Of a DNA stretch of 64,000 bases, positions 1 through 10,796 are shown in pieces. The position numbers and the translations under genes are program-made. Within the stretch, counting starts at the first letter, position 1; every line of letters starts with the position of its first letter. The stretch spans positions 2,303,928 to 2,367,927 of the forward strand of contig CANKYI010000001.1 of the NCBI GenBank assembly GCA_947488085.1. Reading direction: 5' to 3'. The notes under the pieces are model-generated. The model was not told where the DNA came from and made no database searches. It saw only the letters and a program-made list of their open reading frames with translations. The stretch comes from an uncultured Erythrobacter sp. (GTDB taxonomy: Bacteria > Pseudomonadota > Alphaproteobacteria > Sphingomonadales > Sphingomonadaceae).

Positions 1-452
1 GCCATCCATTGCTCAATCTCCTCCAGCGGCACGCGGATGAGATCAGACATAAAATCCGGGCCGAGCTCCGCCGATTTGCCTGCATCGATAAACAGATGTC
101 GCGCGCCCGAATCCTGCGCCATTCCGGTCAATTGCTCCGCCGATGCGCTGGTGGTGAGCGGTGCTGCCACGCCGCCTGCGCGCATGGCGGCAAGGAAAAC
201 CAGGGCATAGTTGATCGAACTTGTGCCCAAAATCGCGACCGACTGCCCGCGCTCCAGCCCCGTTTCGACCATCCGCGCAGCGAGCCGCTCCACCAAGCCA
301 ATCAGTTCCGCCCAAGCGCAATCGCCCGTCTCATCCGCCAATGCAATCGCGTCGGGTTGAGCCTGAGCCCAATCGCGCAGGATTTGCGAATATGATCCAA
401 ACGGCTCGGCAAGCTTGGCGCGCATGATCTCGGAAATGCTGGGTGTTGTCAT
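1..452 (-). CDS. AMP-dependent acyl-CoA synthetase, N-terminal part (cut by window edge)
   Basis: The reading frame opens at an ATG at 452 on the minus strand and runs off the left edge, giving about 150 residues. The N-terminus (MTTPSISEIMRAKL) is followed by the usual opening of adenylate-forming enzymes. It has a GDCAWAELIGLVERLAARM segment, then ERGQSVAILGTSSINYALVF and AAMRAGGVAAPLTTSAS, which correspond to the first strands of the ANL fold (grows-with-CoA-ligase style VAIL..NS..Y...F.A....G.V..P). The catalytic P-loop and hinge lie outside the window, so the substrate cannot be judged. It is divergent from the PIG-L-like gene at 549, with under 100 bases between them. Family assignment is fairly safe; specific function is unknown. 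Confidence 0.75.
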   Translation of the reverse strand, partial: MTTPSISEIMRAKLAEPFGSYSQILRDWAQAQPDAIALADETGDCAWAELIGLVERLAARMVETGLERGQSVAILGTSSINYALVFLAAMRAGGVAAPLTTSASAEQLTGMAQDSGARHLFIDAGKSAELGPDFMSDLIRVPLEEIEQWM

Positions 453-548
453 ACGCCAAGCCTACCCACACGAATGCACGGCACAAGCCCGATGGGCGAT
501 TTGTTTACGCTTGGCCCGCATTATGATCCGCGAAATGAGCATAGACAG

Positions 549-1382
549 ATGATGATAAAGCGCTTTGACATACGGATCGGTGCGGTGACCGCCGCGTTGC
601 TCGCCATGGTCGCTGCGCCCGCCACGGCCAGCCAAGAGGCCCCACCTGAAGAGGATGCCTTGGTCCAGCAGATTGGTCCCGGGATTGTCCCTATGCCGGG
701 GTCGAATGAGCCGCCCTCTCAACCTGATGACGGCGAACCCGATGCTCCGGCAACCACACAGCGCAATGCGCCATCGGTACTGGCCATTCTTGCTCAGCCC
801 GATGACGAACTCATGATCGCGCCTGTACTCTCTCGATTTGCCCGTAACGGCGGCGAAGTCACCGTGATCTTCGTCACCAGCGCCGATGCAGAGCTCGAAG
901 ATGAAGCGCGCTGTGCCGCCTTTGCGCTTGGACTGACTGAACCGGAATTCTGGCAACTCGAAGATGGCACCGCCATGAGCGAGCGAATCGCATCGCTGAT
1001 CACTTTGCATGAACCACGCGCAATTATGACATGGAGCCCTGACGGCGGATATGGCCACGCCGACCATCGCATGGTGGGCAAGGTGACGACCCAAGCTGTG
1101 CAATCGATCAGCACCGTACGCCCCGACCTGCTTTATGGCGTTTTCCCGACACTAGAGAGCGAGGGTTCACCCTGGGTTGAACGTCAGGCTGTCATTGACC
1201 CCTCTCTCATCACTGATCGCATCGAATATGAACCCCGCGATCTGGAGGCCGTGCGGGTGGCAACCAATTGCTATCAGAGCCGGTTTGACGATGCTGCCCG
1301 CACCGCTTTGCCAACAATGCTGCACCGCGATGTTTGGGCCGGCACAGTCGATTTCCAGCTTGCATTTCCCAGCCAGTTTTAG
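549..1382 (+). CDS. PIG-L (LmbE) family deacetylase-like protein, exported, with altered metal motif
   Basis: PIG-L/LmbE proteins are zinc-dependent de-N-acetylases of sugars and related molecules. The ATG at 549 gives a clear signal peptide (MMIKRFDIRIGAVTAALLAM, then AAPATAS), so the product is probably periplasmic; an upstream in-frame ATG at 474 would bury the signal. Residues about 35-75 are a Pro/acid-rich linker. The family core follows: AQPDDE (residues 82-87) and GHADH (169-173). The canonical first motif is AHPDDE, whose His is a zinc ligand; here it is Gln83. The second-motif His residues and Asp85/Asp86 are retained. Length (about 277 residues) is normal. Either the metal site is modified or the protein no longer deacetylates. 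It lies just upstream of gyrB and is probably transcribed separately from it. Confidence 0.75.
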   Translation: MMIKRFDIRIGAVTAALLAMVAAPATASQEAPPEEDALVQQIGPGIVPMPGSNEPPSQPDDGEPDAPATTQRNAPSVLAILAQPDDELMIAPVLSRFARNGGEVTVIFVTSADAELEDEARCAAFALGLTEPEFWQLEDGTAMSERIASLITLHEPRAIMTWSPDGGYGHADHRMVGKVTTQAVQSISTVRPDLLYGVFPTLESEGSPWVERQAVIDPSLITDRIEYEPRDLEAVRVATNCYQSRFDDAARTALPTMLHRDVWAGTVDFQLAFPSQF

Positions 1383-1416
1383 GCCCGCGACCCGCCACAA
1401 ATTTGCGTGCGTTTGA

Positions 1417-4041
<2,625 letters not shown>

Positions 4042-4047
4042 TCAGCC

Positions 4048-4080
4048 CTTGATGTTTTGGCGCTGAAGCGCGACATCAAG
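4048..4080 (+). promoter_or_regulatory. Hairpin between gyrB and the AI-2E-type gene
   Basis: Perfect 8-base arms CTTGATGT (4048-4055) and ACATCAAG (4073-4080) enclose an inner GCGC-TGAA-GCGC stem-loop. No T-run follows, so it is not a classical terminator. It ends four bases before the next ATG and could modulate processing or translation between the two genes. The left arm repeats CTTGATGT found at 4030-4037 in the end of gyrB. Confidence 0.5.
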
Positions 4081-4084
4081 AGGC

Positions 4085-5245
4085 ATGTCAGAACTGGAAC
4101 CCAACGACACCAGCGCGCTGGAACATTGGAGCTTTTTGCTTGCGCTTGCAGGCGTGTCTTTCCTGTTTATCTGGGTAACCTGGCCGTTTGCCGGGCCCGT
4201 GATGTGGGCATCGCTAGCCGCGATCATGTTTCAACCGCTCTACAAATGGTCGCTGAAACGCACCCGCGGACGCCGCAATTTGGCCGCCTCGCTGTCGCTT
4301 TCTATCATCTTTGTCGCTGTACTGCTGCCCGCGCTCTGGATCGGATCGATTGTTGCAGGCGAAATGCTAGGACTGGTCAATTCTCTGCGGGCCAATCCGA
4401 TTGACCTTGGCGCGACCTTCGACAGCGTCTTTGCATCACTGCCCGCGAGTGTTCAGCAACTGGTTGAGGATAATGGCTGGAGCGATGTCTCTGTTCTGCA
4501 AGAGAGATTGCAAAGTATTCTGGGTGAGAGCGCCGGACTGATCGCACAGCAAGCCGTCAATATCGGCAGCGGTGCCCTTGGCTTTGTCCTGAGTTTCAGC
4601 ATCGGGCTTTATGTCTTGTTCTTCCTGCTGCGCGATGGCGCGCGGATTGGCGAAACGATCCTGCACTCTGCCCCGGTGGAACGCGATATCGCTGACCGTC
4701 TGGCTGAGCGGTTTCTGGGTATCGTGCGCGCCGTGATCAAAGGATCCGGTGTCGTTGGCTTGATCCAAGGGACATTGGGCGGGATCATGCTCTGGATTGC
4801 AGGCGTGCCTTCGCCATTGTTGCTAGGCGTATTGATGGCGATCCTTGCACTGATCCCAGCAGTCGGCACTGCGCTCGTTTGGGCGCCTGCGGGTATTTGG
4901 TTGATCATTGTTGGAGAGGTCTGGACCGGCGTGTTTGTCTTAGGCGCAGGGTTCATCATTATCAGTTCAGTCGACAATGTTTTGCGCCCAATCTTGGTTG
5001 GACGCGACACGGGCATTCCTGATTGGATTATCCTTGTCACAACGCTCGGCGGGATTTCGATTGCCGGGTTCTCTGGCATCGTATTGGGGCCGCTTGTTGC
5101 CGGACTATTCCTTGCAAGCTGGTCCATCTTACAGGAACAACGCGCCGAGGATGAAGAGGCGGCAGAACGCTATCGCACGCGCGTTGGCCCTGATGGCAAG
5201 GTGCGTGAGCCGGACCAACCTGCCTCGGAAACGCAGGGGGCATAG
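4085..5245 (+). CDS. AI-2E family transporter (PerM/YdiK-like membrane protein)
   Basis: 386-residue polytopic inner-membrane protein of the AI-2E exporter/PerM family, whose members have been linked to autoinducer export, ion flux or permease roles. An N-terminal hydrophobic pair (residues about 15-50) is followed by a segment at about 80-100 and a central soluble part (about 105-150). A C-terminal bundle follows (about 155-345) with family-typical VGLIQGTLGGIMLWIAGVPS, LALIPAVGTALVWAP and VDNVLRPILVGRDTGIPD. The acidic cytoplasmic tail is poorly conserved. It follows gyrB by 43 bases and is followed directly by the M50-like gene. Family is secure; the transported substrate cannot be read from sequence. 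Confidence 0.85.
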   Translation: MSELEPNDTSALEHWSFLLALAGVSFLFIWVTWPFAGPVMWASLAAIMFQPLYKWSLKRTRGRRNLAASLSLSIIFVAVLLPALWIGSIVAGEMLGLVNSLRANPIDLGATFDSVFASLPASVQQLVEDNGWSDVSVLQERLQSILGESAGLIAQQAVNIGSGALGFVLSFSIGLYVLFFLLRDGARIGETILHSAPVERDIADRLAERFLGIVRAVIKGSGVVGLIQGTLGGIMLWIAGVPSPLLLGVLMAILALIPAVGTALVWAPAGIWLIIVGEVWTGVFVLGAGFIIISSVDNVLRPILVGRDTGIPDWIILVTTLGGISIAGFSGIVLGPLVAGLFLASWSILQEQRAEDEEAAERYRTRVGPDGKVREPDQPASETQGA

Positions 5246-6046
5246 GTGCCCCAATCCATGGTCAAGCCGGGCAGCCAAGCCGAACAAGTTGGACGCTTGG
5301 TTCTGGCCGGTTTCATCGTGATAGCGCTGCCCTCTTTGCCGCTGGGCACGTATCTGATCTACCCTTTCGCCATCCTCACCACATGGTTTCATGAGATGGG
5401 GCATGGGCTCACAGCAATGATGCTCGGCCAAGAGTTTCAGCGGCTGATGATCTTTCCCAACGGATCGGGTGTTGCCGAAAGCCTCGTAGCGAGTGACCTG
5501 TCGCCCTTTGGCCGCGCAGCGATTGCCGCTGGTGGGCCATTGGCCCCCAGCGCGGTTGGCGCCGCATTAATCCTCGCCAGTGCGCATGAACGGATGTGGC
5601 GTCCGGCACTGTGGTTGATGTCAGGCCTGATCTTTGCCTCCGTCATCATCTATGTCCGCTCCGTTACAGGCTATGCAGTTCTGCCCATGGTTGGACTGGG
5701 CATCGGACTGATTGCGTGGAAGGCTTCGCCTGGCATAGTGCGTTTCACCTTGCAGTTTCTGGGTCTGCTCGGAGCGATGAGCATGCTGCGCGATTTCAAT
5801 TATCTGTTCACTGAGCAAGCGGTGATTGGCGGCCAACAAATGCTGTCAGACACCGGTCAGATCGAGGCGTCATTGTTTCTGCCGCATTGGTTTTGGGCGG
5901 CACTGATCATTGTGATTTCTGCGGTTATGGTCGGGGCGAGCTTTAAGTATGCCTTGTCAGACAAACATCGCATCACTCCAAAGCCAAAGCTTCCCGCCAA
6001 TGTGCTGCAGTTCAAGCGCACATCAGACGATAAAGATCGGCGCTAG
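5246..6046 (+). CDS. M50-type membrane metalloprotease-like protein
   Basis: Integral membrane protein of about 266 residues with a zinc-protease signature HEMGH at residues 49-53, inside a hydrophobic segment, as in site-2-protease-like M50 peptidases. About six further hydrophobic segments follow, with the glycine-rich AAIAAGGPLAPSAVGAAL typical of M50B-like proteins. The substrate is unknown. The start is a GTG directly after the previous stop (5243-5245); an AGGGGG tract at 5235-5240 is well spaced for it, whereas the in-frame ATG at 5258 would be too far. It is thus coupled to the AI-2E gene. It ends in a 4-base tail-to-tail overlap with the TetR gene. The family call rests on HExxH and topology. 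Confidence 0.75.
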   Translation: MPQSMVKPGSQAEQVGRLVLAGFIVIALPSLPLGTYLIYPFAILTTWFHEMGHGLTAMMLGQEFQRLMIFPNGSGVAESLVASDLSPFGRAAIAAGGPLAPSAVGAALILASAHERMWRPALWLMSGLIFASVIIYVRSVTGYAVLPMVGLGIGLIAWKASPGIVRFTLQFLGLLGAMSMLRDFNYLFTEQAVIGGQQMLSDTGQIEASLFLPHWFWAALIIVISAVMVGASFKYALSDKHRITPKPKLPANVLQFKRTSDDKDRR

Positions 6047-6681
6047 GACGCCACTCTGATCGTATTGAGCCCGCGCGCTTCTGCGCCGGTTTCGCCCGAA
6101 AGACCGATAAAGATCGTGTCGACAATCCGCGCCAGTTTCTCTTCATTCACCTTGTCGCCAAGATAGATCAGCGCATCTGGCAAAGTGTAGTTGGTCACCA
6201 TCTGATTGATCAGCGACAGCGTCTCATCAATCTCCATCCCTGCGAAGTATCCATCGGCCTGCGCCTCTACGATGATCTCACACATATAGTGATCGGCCAG
6301 ATCGACATAGGAACGCACGCGCTCAAAATTGGCCGCGCCCATCTCACAAATCATAGTGAAGTTGTCGGGGTCTTCGTGAAACCGATCGCGCGAGATTACG
6401 AAGCGGCGACGGATGAATTCGTACATTTTGCGCACGGGGGGAAGATCAGTGCTCAGCACCTCCTCCATCACCTTCATGTGAGGGGCGAGCCAACTTTCCG
6501 CGATGCAATCGAATAGGTCGTCATAGTCGGCAAACAGCAGTTCGAACCGGGCGCGCGAAAGCCCGCTTTCAAGCTGAGCGGTAGCAAATGAGATTTCGGT
6601 TCCGCGCGTCTGAACCAGATCGAGCACCATTGCTGCGATCCGTTTGCGCTCGGCAATCCGTGTTTCCTCGCTCAAAGGCAT
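6043..6681 (-). CDS. TetR/AcrR family transcriptional regulator
   Basis: 212-residue protein with an N-terminal helix-turn-helix (residues about 10-60, including ISFATAQLESGLSRARFELLFADYDDLFDCI) and an all-helical ligand-binding C-terminal domain, typical length for TetR. The recognition helix is less canonical than in TetR itself (SRARFELLFADYDDLF in place of S...LY.HF..K..L), but the pattern fits. It reads away from the acyltransferase at 6795-7424 on the same strand, separated by about 113 bases, which would hold its own promoter and perhaps its operator. Regulated genes and ligand are unknown. Confidence 0.75.
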   Translation of the reverse strand: MPLSEETRIAERKRIAAMVLDLVQTRGTEISFATAQLESGLSRARFELLFADYDDLFDCIAESWLAPHMKVMEEVLSTDLPPVRKMYEFIRRRFVISRDRFHEDPDNFTMICEMGAANFERVRSYVDLADHYMCEIIVEAQADGYFAGMEIDETLSLINQMVTNYTLPDALIYLGDKVNEEKLARIVDTIFIGLSGETGAEARGLNTIRVAS

Positions 6682-6794
6682 CGGGGTCGTCCTCCTGAAC
6701 TCCCGTCATAGATAGGGGCGTCAGGCCGAGGCTTAAAGACATATCTTACAAATTATCTGCGACGGGTTCTCGCAAGACGACAAGCGGTCTCTAC

Positions 6795-7424
6795 TCAGAT
6801 ATCATTGCGCCCAGCGATGATATCCTTGGCCTGTTGTTCGAGCACTTTGTAGCGCTCCAGATCAGGAATTTTTGATCGGAACCATTGGGCGATTTTGAGC
6901 AAGTCTTCGCCGTAATTCCCACTCGGCATCATGGGCGAGCTAAAACCAATCGTGCGTTTATCATTGTCCGCATAGGCGAGGACGATGGGCACCCCTGCCG
7001 CCTTGGCTATATTGTAAAAGCCTGATTTCCACTTGCCATCGCTCTTGCGAGTACCCTCGCATGCCATAACAAGGTTCAATTCCTCGCGGCTGTCATATTC
7101 GGCCTTAAGCTGCTCAATCGTGCCGCCCTTTTTTGACCGGTCCACGGCGATGCCGCCCATGTCGAGCATGAAATTGCGCATGATCCCTTCGAAAAGGGTG
7201 TGTTTGCCCATGAAGTTGGGCTGCACTTTCTCGTCATGAGTGGCGCCTGCAAAGAACACAAAATCCCAGTTCGAGGTATGCGGCGCGCCCGCGATCACAC
7301 ATTTTTTAACCTCAACCGGAAAGCGCTCCTGAATCTTCCAGCCCCTCAGCCGGTAGATGAGCAAAATGATCCGATTCACAAGGCGCGACAGCAAGCCGAC
7401 ATTGCGAGTTTCATTATGTTGCAA
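6795..7424 (-). CDS. PlsC-like 1-acyl-glycerol-3-phosphate acyltransferase family protein
   Basis: About 209 residues. The family hallmarks are the HX4D catalytic motif (HTSNWD near residue 49) and the acyl-acceptor EGTR motif (ACEGTRKSDGKWKSGF near residue 125). The protein also carries GVPIVLAYAD and a hydrophobic N-terminal stretch (LVNRIILLIYRL) that probably anchors it at the inner membrane. These enzymes move a fatty acyl group onto lysophosphatidate or related lipids. The exact acceptor is not certain, since this short form lacks features of housekeeping PlsC. It stands alone between the TetR gene and the AT-rich cassette, without overlaps. Confidence 0.8.
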   Translation of the reverse strand: MQHNETRNVGLLSRLVNRIILLIYRLRGWKIQERFPVEVKKCVIAGAPHTSNWDFVFFAGATHDEKVQPNFMGKHTLFEGIMRNFMLDMGGIAVDRSKKGGTIEQLKAEYDSREELNLVMACEGTRKSDGKWKSGFYNIAKAAGVPIVLAYADNDKRTIGFSSPMMPSGNYGEDLLKIAQWFRSKIPDLERYKVLEQQAKDIIAGRNDI

Positions 7425-7497
7425 GCGTTCTCTCTCCCAAGGCCGCGCTTCCCGGTAGGTAAGGTGTAACAGCTACGAAAGCAAAGGGGCGAGGGAT

Positions 7498-7902
7498 TTA
7501 GAGCATCGATACTCCATCATTAGCTCTCTTAATGTCGATTAAAACCCTCTCAACGATCCTCATGAACTCAAGACGTCCGCTATACTCCTCTACCTTCCCT
7601 CTGTTGGCTGATTGATGGATGGGCGTGCCCTTTGCGGCGACTAGTTGCGGGTCAATCCCGCAGGCCTCAATTTGTCCTAGTTCGTAGTAGCAACTTGGAC
7701 GCTCGAGTGAGAGGTCGACGATGAATTTGCAACGTTCTCGAATCCGGCGAGAAATGCGCCGTACATCACCATCAGTTCCGCTCAGTGGCAAATCCACCTT
7801 GATCCCGTAGACGCGGCCGAGACTTGTTATCTCTTCCACCTTTTGCGCAAAACAGGGATCAGAACCCGCAGGCATGACAAAAGTTAGGCTAGAAAATTGC
7901 AC
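7498..7902 (-). CDS. Nucleoside 2-deoxyribosyltransferase/TIR-like protein
   Basis: 134 residues. It resembles the nucleoside 2-deoxyribosyltransferase-like fold, related to TIR-type nucleotide hydrolases. An N-terminal strand FVMP (residues 8-11) is followed by DVRRISRRIRERCKFIVDL (about 46-64) and PSCYYELGQIEACG (69-82). Family members read I..DLT..NPNV.YELG.AHA.G; the Glu of YELG (Glu74 here) is normally catalytic. Such proteins often serve as NAD- or nucleotide-cleaving effectors or sensors. It overlaps the end of the membrane gene upstream by 14 bases, so the two are probably translationally coupled. Base composition is far more AT-rich than the flanks. The specific activity is inferred, not shown. 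Confidence 0.55.
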   Translation of the reverse strand: MQFSSLTFVMPAGSDPCFAQKVEEITSLGRVYGIKVDLPLSGTDGDVRRISRRIRERCKFIVDLSLERPSCYYELGQIEACGIDPQLVAAKGTPIHQSANRGKVEEYSGRLEFMRIVERVLIDIKRANDGVSML

Positions 7903-8458
7903 TGAAGAAATTCCAGATCAGAGGGAATGCCCTCAAAGCAGACGCTATGAAAACGGCGGAAAATATCGTCAAAAATCCGAAAGGGACAACCATCTCAGAA
8001 AAATGAGATCGAAGTACTTTCTTCCCACCAGACTCATATAAGCGTCTCTCCTCTTCCATGATCGACCACTCGCGCTCGAAGGGATTATAAGAAGAAACAT
8101 CAGTACAGCTGTAATCCGGGAAAACGACGTGTTCAGCCATCTCTTTCATTACTATGAACTTTGCGTTGTTTAGTTCTTTCCATGCTAGGAGCTGGTTAAT
8201 CCAGAAAAAACAAAACAATGCTGCAAGAACTGATGAGAGAGATATAAAAGTAATACCATAACTTAAAAATTCTCGCTTTTCAAATAACCAACCAGTTGCC
8301 GCGGCTTGACCAGCAATAATAAGCGCACAGAACGAAGCATTACTTCTAGTAAATTGAATTTTTCTTTCGGATATTCTTTCCGTCGATTCATACATCATTC
8401 GGAACTCTTCGAAGGAGAACTTTGTTGAATGCCCGAATTGGCCCTTAGTTTCGTTCAT
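7889..8458 (-). CDS. RipA-like octameric membrane protein family member
   Basis: 189-residue inner-membrane protein with hydrophobic segments at about residues 40-58, 67-90 and 157-185, and a soluble domain between the second and third. The N-terminal YESTERISERKIQFTRSN, the central WKELNNAKFIVMKEMAE and the FEREW...RLY...HFSEMVVP series follow the pattern I recall for the RipA family (YVE.ADRIS.RR..ANSF; W...I..YR.LN.AKF.VI.E.E; EW; .IE..VP). Family assignment is therefore by remembered pattern, not a search. It begins two bases after the mccB stop (TAA at 8461-8463), in the same direction. Local composition is strongly AT-rich (18 of 60 G+C in both 8221-8280 and 8341-8400), suggesting recent transfer. 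Confidence 0.6.
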   Translation of the reverse strand: MNETKGQFGHSTKFSFEEFRMMYESTERISERKIQFTRSNASFCALIIAGQAAATGWLFEKREFLSYGITFISLSSVLAALFCFFWINQLLAWKELNNAKFIVMKEMAEHVVFPDYSCTDVSSYNPFEREWSIMEEERRLYESGGKKVLRSHFSEMVVPFGFLTIFSAVFIASALRAFPLIWNFFSAIF

Positions 8459-8460
8459 TT

Positions 8461-10068
8461 TTACATCCTAAACACACCAAACTTAGGCGATTCCGCAATC
8501 GGAGCCTCAAGCGTCGCTGCAAAGGCCAGACCAAGCACATCCCGCGTCTGCACTGGGTCGATCACCCCATCATCCCATAGCCGCGCGGTGGCGTAGTAGG
8601 GGTTGCCTTCGTCTTCGTATTTCTGGCGGATCGGGGCTTTGAACGCCTCGGCTTCCTCATCCGACCATTTGTCCGCATCGCGGTGCACAGTTGCCAGCAC
8701 GGACGCGGCTTGCTCTCCGCCCATCACGCTGATCCGGGCATTGGGCCATGTGAACAAGAAGCGCGGGGAATAGGCGCGGCCTGCCATCCCGTAATTGCCC
8801 GCTCCAAATGATCCGCCGATCACAACGGTGATCTTGGGCACGGTAGCGGTGGCTACTGCCGTCACCAGCTTCGCACCGTGTTTGGCGATGCCTTCCGCTT
8901 CGTACTTTCCGCCGACCATAAAGCCGCTGATATTTTGCAGGAACAACAGCGGAATGCGCCTTTGACAGGCGAGTTCGATGAAATGGGCGCCTTTTTGCGC
9001 GCTTTCGGAGAATAACACGCCATTATTCGCCAAAATCGCGACCGGCATACCCCAAATATGCGCAAAACCGCAGACAAGCGTGCTGCCATAATGCGCTTTG
9101 AACTCGTGGAACTCGCTCCCATCGACCAGCCGCGCAATCACCTCTTTCACATCATAGGGCGCGCGCACATCGTCCGGAATGATCGAATAGAGGTCATCGA
9201 CATCAAACTTAGGTGAGCGAGGGTCTTTGAGTGCAATGTCCTTTGCCGCAGCAGTGTTCGCGCCCAGCTGACTGACGATATCACGCACGATGGTGAGCGC
9301 GTGTTCGTCATTTTCTGCCAAGTGATCGACCACGCCCGATTTCTTGGCATGCAGATCTCCGCCGCCCAAATCCTCCGCGGTGATCTCTTCGCCCGTCGCC
9401 GCTTTTACCAGCGGTGGTCCGGCGAGAAAGATCGTGCCCTGATTGCGCACGATCACTGTTTCATCACTCATAGCAGGGACATAGGCCCCACCAGCGGTGC
9501 AAGAACCCATGACGCAGGCGATCTGAGGAATACCCAGCGCGCTCATGTTGGCTTGGTTGAAGAAGATACGGCCAAAGTGATCGCGATCCGGGAACACCTC
9601 TGCCTGATGCGGTAGGTTCGCCCCGCCACTATCGACCAGATAGATACATGGCAGGCGATTTTCCTGGGCGATTTCCTGCGCGCGAAGATGCTTCTTCACC
9701 GTCATGGGGTAATAGGTGCCGCCTTTAACCGTCGCATCATTGCACACGATCATAACCTGACGGCCCGACACCCGCCCGATCCCGCAAATGATCGAGGCCG
9801 CGTTGATATCGCCCTCATACATCCCATTCGCGGCCAGCTGACCAATCTCAAGAAACGGCGATCCCGGATCAAGCAAGCGCTCCACCCGTTCGCGCGGAAG
9901 CAGCTTCCCGCGCGACACATGCCGATCGCGCGATCGCTCTGGCCCGCCCAGTGCGACCTGCGAAACGGTGGCGCGCAAATCCTGAGCGAGCGCGGCGTTG
10001 TGCGCAAGGCTAGCTTTGGCAGCGGGGCTTTCGCGATCCAATTTCGTGGTCAATGTGGGTGCTGTCAT
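8461..10068 (-). CDS. mccB: Methylcrotonyl-CoA carboxylase, carboxyltransferase (beta) subunit
   Basis: Biotin-dependent carboxyltransferase of about 535 residues that carboxylates 3-methylcrotonyl-CoA to 3-methylglutaconyl-CoA in leucine breakdown. Two crotonase-like carboxyltransferase halves are present. The N-terminal half has [37 protein letters not shown] and [16 protein letters not shown]. The C-terminal half has [31 protein letters not shown] and [16 protein letters not shown]. These favour MccB over propionyl-CoA carboxylase beta. The ATG at 10068 overlaps the stop of the preceding gene (ATGA), which decides against an ATG 33 bases upstream. The biotin-carrying alpha subunit is not in the window. 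It is the last classical member of an operon starting with ivd. Confidence 0.92.
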   Translation of the reverse strand: MTAPTLTTKLDRESPAAKASLAHNAALAQDLRATVSQVALGGPERSRDRHVSRGKLLPRERVERLLDPGSPFLEIGQLAANGMYEGDINAASIICGIGRVSGRQVMIVCNDATVKGGTYYPMTVKKHLRAQEIAQENRLPCIYLVDSGGANLPHQAEVFPDRDHFGRIFFNQANMSALGIPQIACVMGSCTAGGAYVPAMSDETVIVRNQGTIFLAGPPLVKAATGEEITAEDLGGGDLHAKKSGVVDHLAENDEHALTIVRDIVSQLGANTAAAKDIALKDPRSPKFDVDDLYSIIPDDVRAPYDVKEVIARLVDGSEFHEFKAHYGSTLVCGFAHIWGMPVAILANNGVLFSESAQKGAHFIELACQRRIPLLFLQNISGFMVGGKYEAEGIAKHGAKLVTAVATATVPKITVVIGGSFGAGNYGMAGRAYSPRFLFTWPNARISVMGGEQAASVLATVHRDADKWSDEEAEAFKAPIRQKYEDEGNPYYATARLWDDGVIDPVQTRDVLGLAFAATLEAPIAESPKFGVFRM

Positions 10069-10436
10069 GACGCCTCTGATTGTGTGCGTGAGCCTCGCCA
10101 ATGCTCCGATGCGGCGAAAAACACAAATGCGGCAAAGGCGCTTTGCAAGGCGAAGCTGAAATAAAACTCGTCATAGCCCGCGATAAAGGCGGTGTAGCCA
10201 TTCACCATCACATTGGACGCCATGATGACGACGCCAAGGACAACGCCCCAACGCTCTCGCAGCCAGATCAGCAACGCGGCAAGCGGATCTAAGAAGACGA
10301 GGCTCGTCCAATAGACGTTGAACGGCATGGGCCGAAAATCATACGGCAGCCAACCACCCAATGCGATATCGAAAGAATGCGTGGTGGTGCCGATCAGGAA
10401 CCCAACGGTCCATATAATCTTGGCGATGCTAGGCAT
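10065..10436 (-). CDS. Small membrane protein of unknown function
   Basis: 123 residues with about four hydrophobic segments (near residues 5-20, 40-58, 65-85, 90-108) and a short charged tail ([13 protein letters not shown]). I do not recognise a family. The N-terminus ([20 protein letters not shown]) and [17 protein letters not shown] have no motif I can name. It overlaps mccB by four bases and sits ten bases after the next membrane gene, so it belongs to the leucine operon transcript. A role near the membrane can be inferred, nothing more. Confidence 0.7.
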   Translation of the reverse strand: MPSIAKIIWTVGFLIGTTTHSFDIALGGWLPYDFRPMPFNVYWTSLVFLDPLAALLIWLRERWGVVLGVVIMASNVMVNGYTAFIAGYDEFYFSFALQSAFAAFVFFAASEHWRGSRTQSEAS

Positions 10437-10445
10437 GGAGGCAGT

Positions 10446-10796
10446 TCACCGGGCGGCTGCGATCAAAGCCAATATCCCTGCGATACCCATTGGTATCCAG
10501 CCGGGATGTGCGAATTTCGATGTGACAATGTCGGCAACACCCAAAGCAATCCAAAATACGCCGATAAATGCGACAAGCGCGCGCGGCGTTTCGGGCCAAG
10601 CAACAGCCACAGCGCTCAGGATCATAAACGCCGAAAGCGAATGCCAAAGGTAGCGCAGCAGCGTTGGTGCAATTTCCATTTCCGGATGCGGGTTTCCATT
10701 CGCAAGCATTGGCCCCAGAACAGAACTCGCCCCTCCGGTGGAGTGGAGGATGGCGACAACCACCATCACAAATGCGGAGAGCCAGTGCCAGATCAC
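10446..10796 (-). CDS. Small four-segment membrane protein of unknown function
   Basis: 116 residues, four predicted membrane segments (about 5-20, 50-66, 70-90, 98-114). After the first segment comes a short loop with HSTGGASSVLGPMLANGNPH, and residues about 46-54 read LLRYLWHSL. The positioned histidines (His4, His18, His52) are noted but no cofactor motif is certain. The start overlaps the end of the DUF1330 gene by four bases (ATGA), indicating translational coupling. The function is unknown; it is the second of two adjacent small membrane proteins inside the leucine operon. Confidence 0.7.
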   Translation of the reverse strand: MIWHWLSAFVMVVVAILHSTGGASSVLGPMLANGNPHPEMEIAPTLLRYLWHSLSAFMILSAVAVAWPETPRALVAFIGVFWIALGVADIVTSKFAHPGWIPMGIAGILALIAAAR

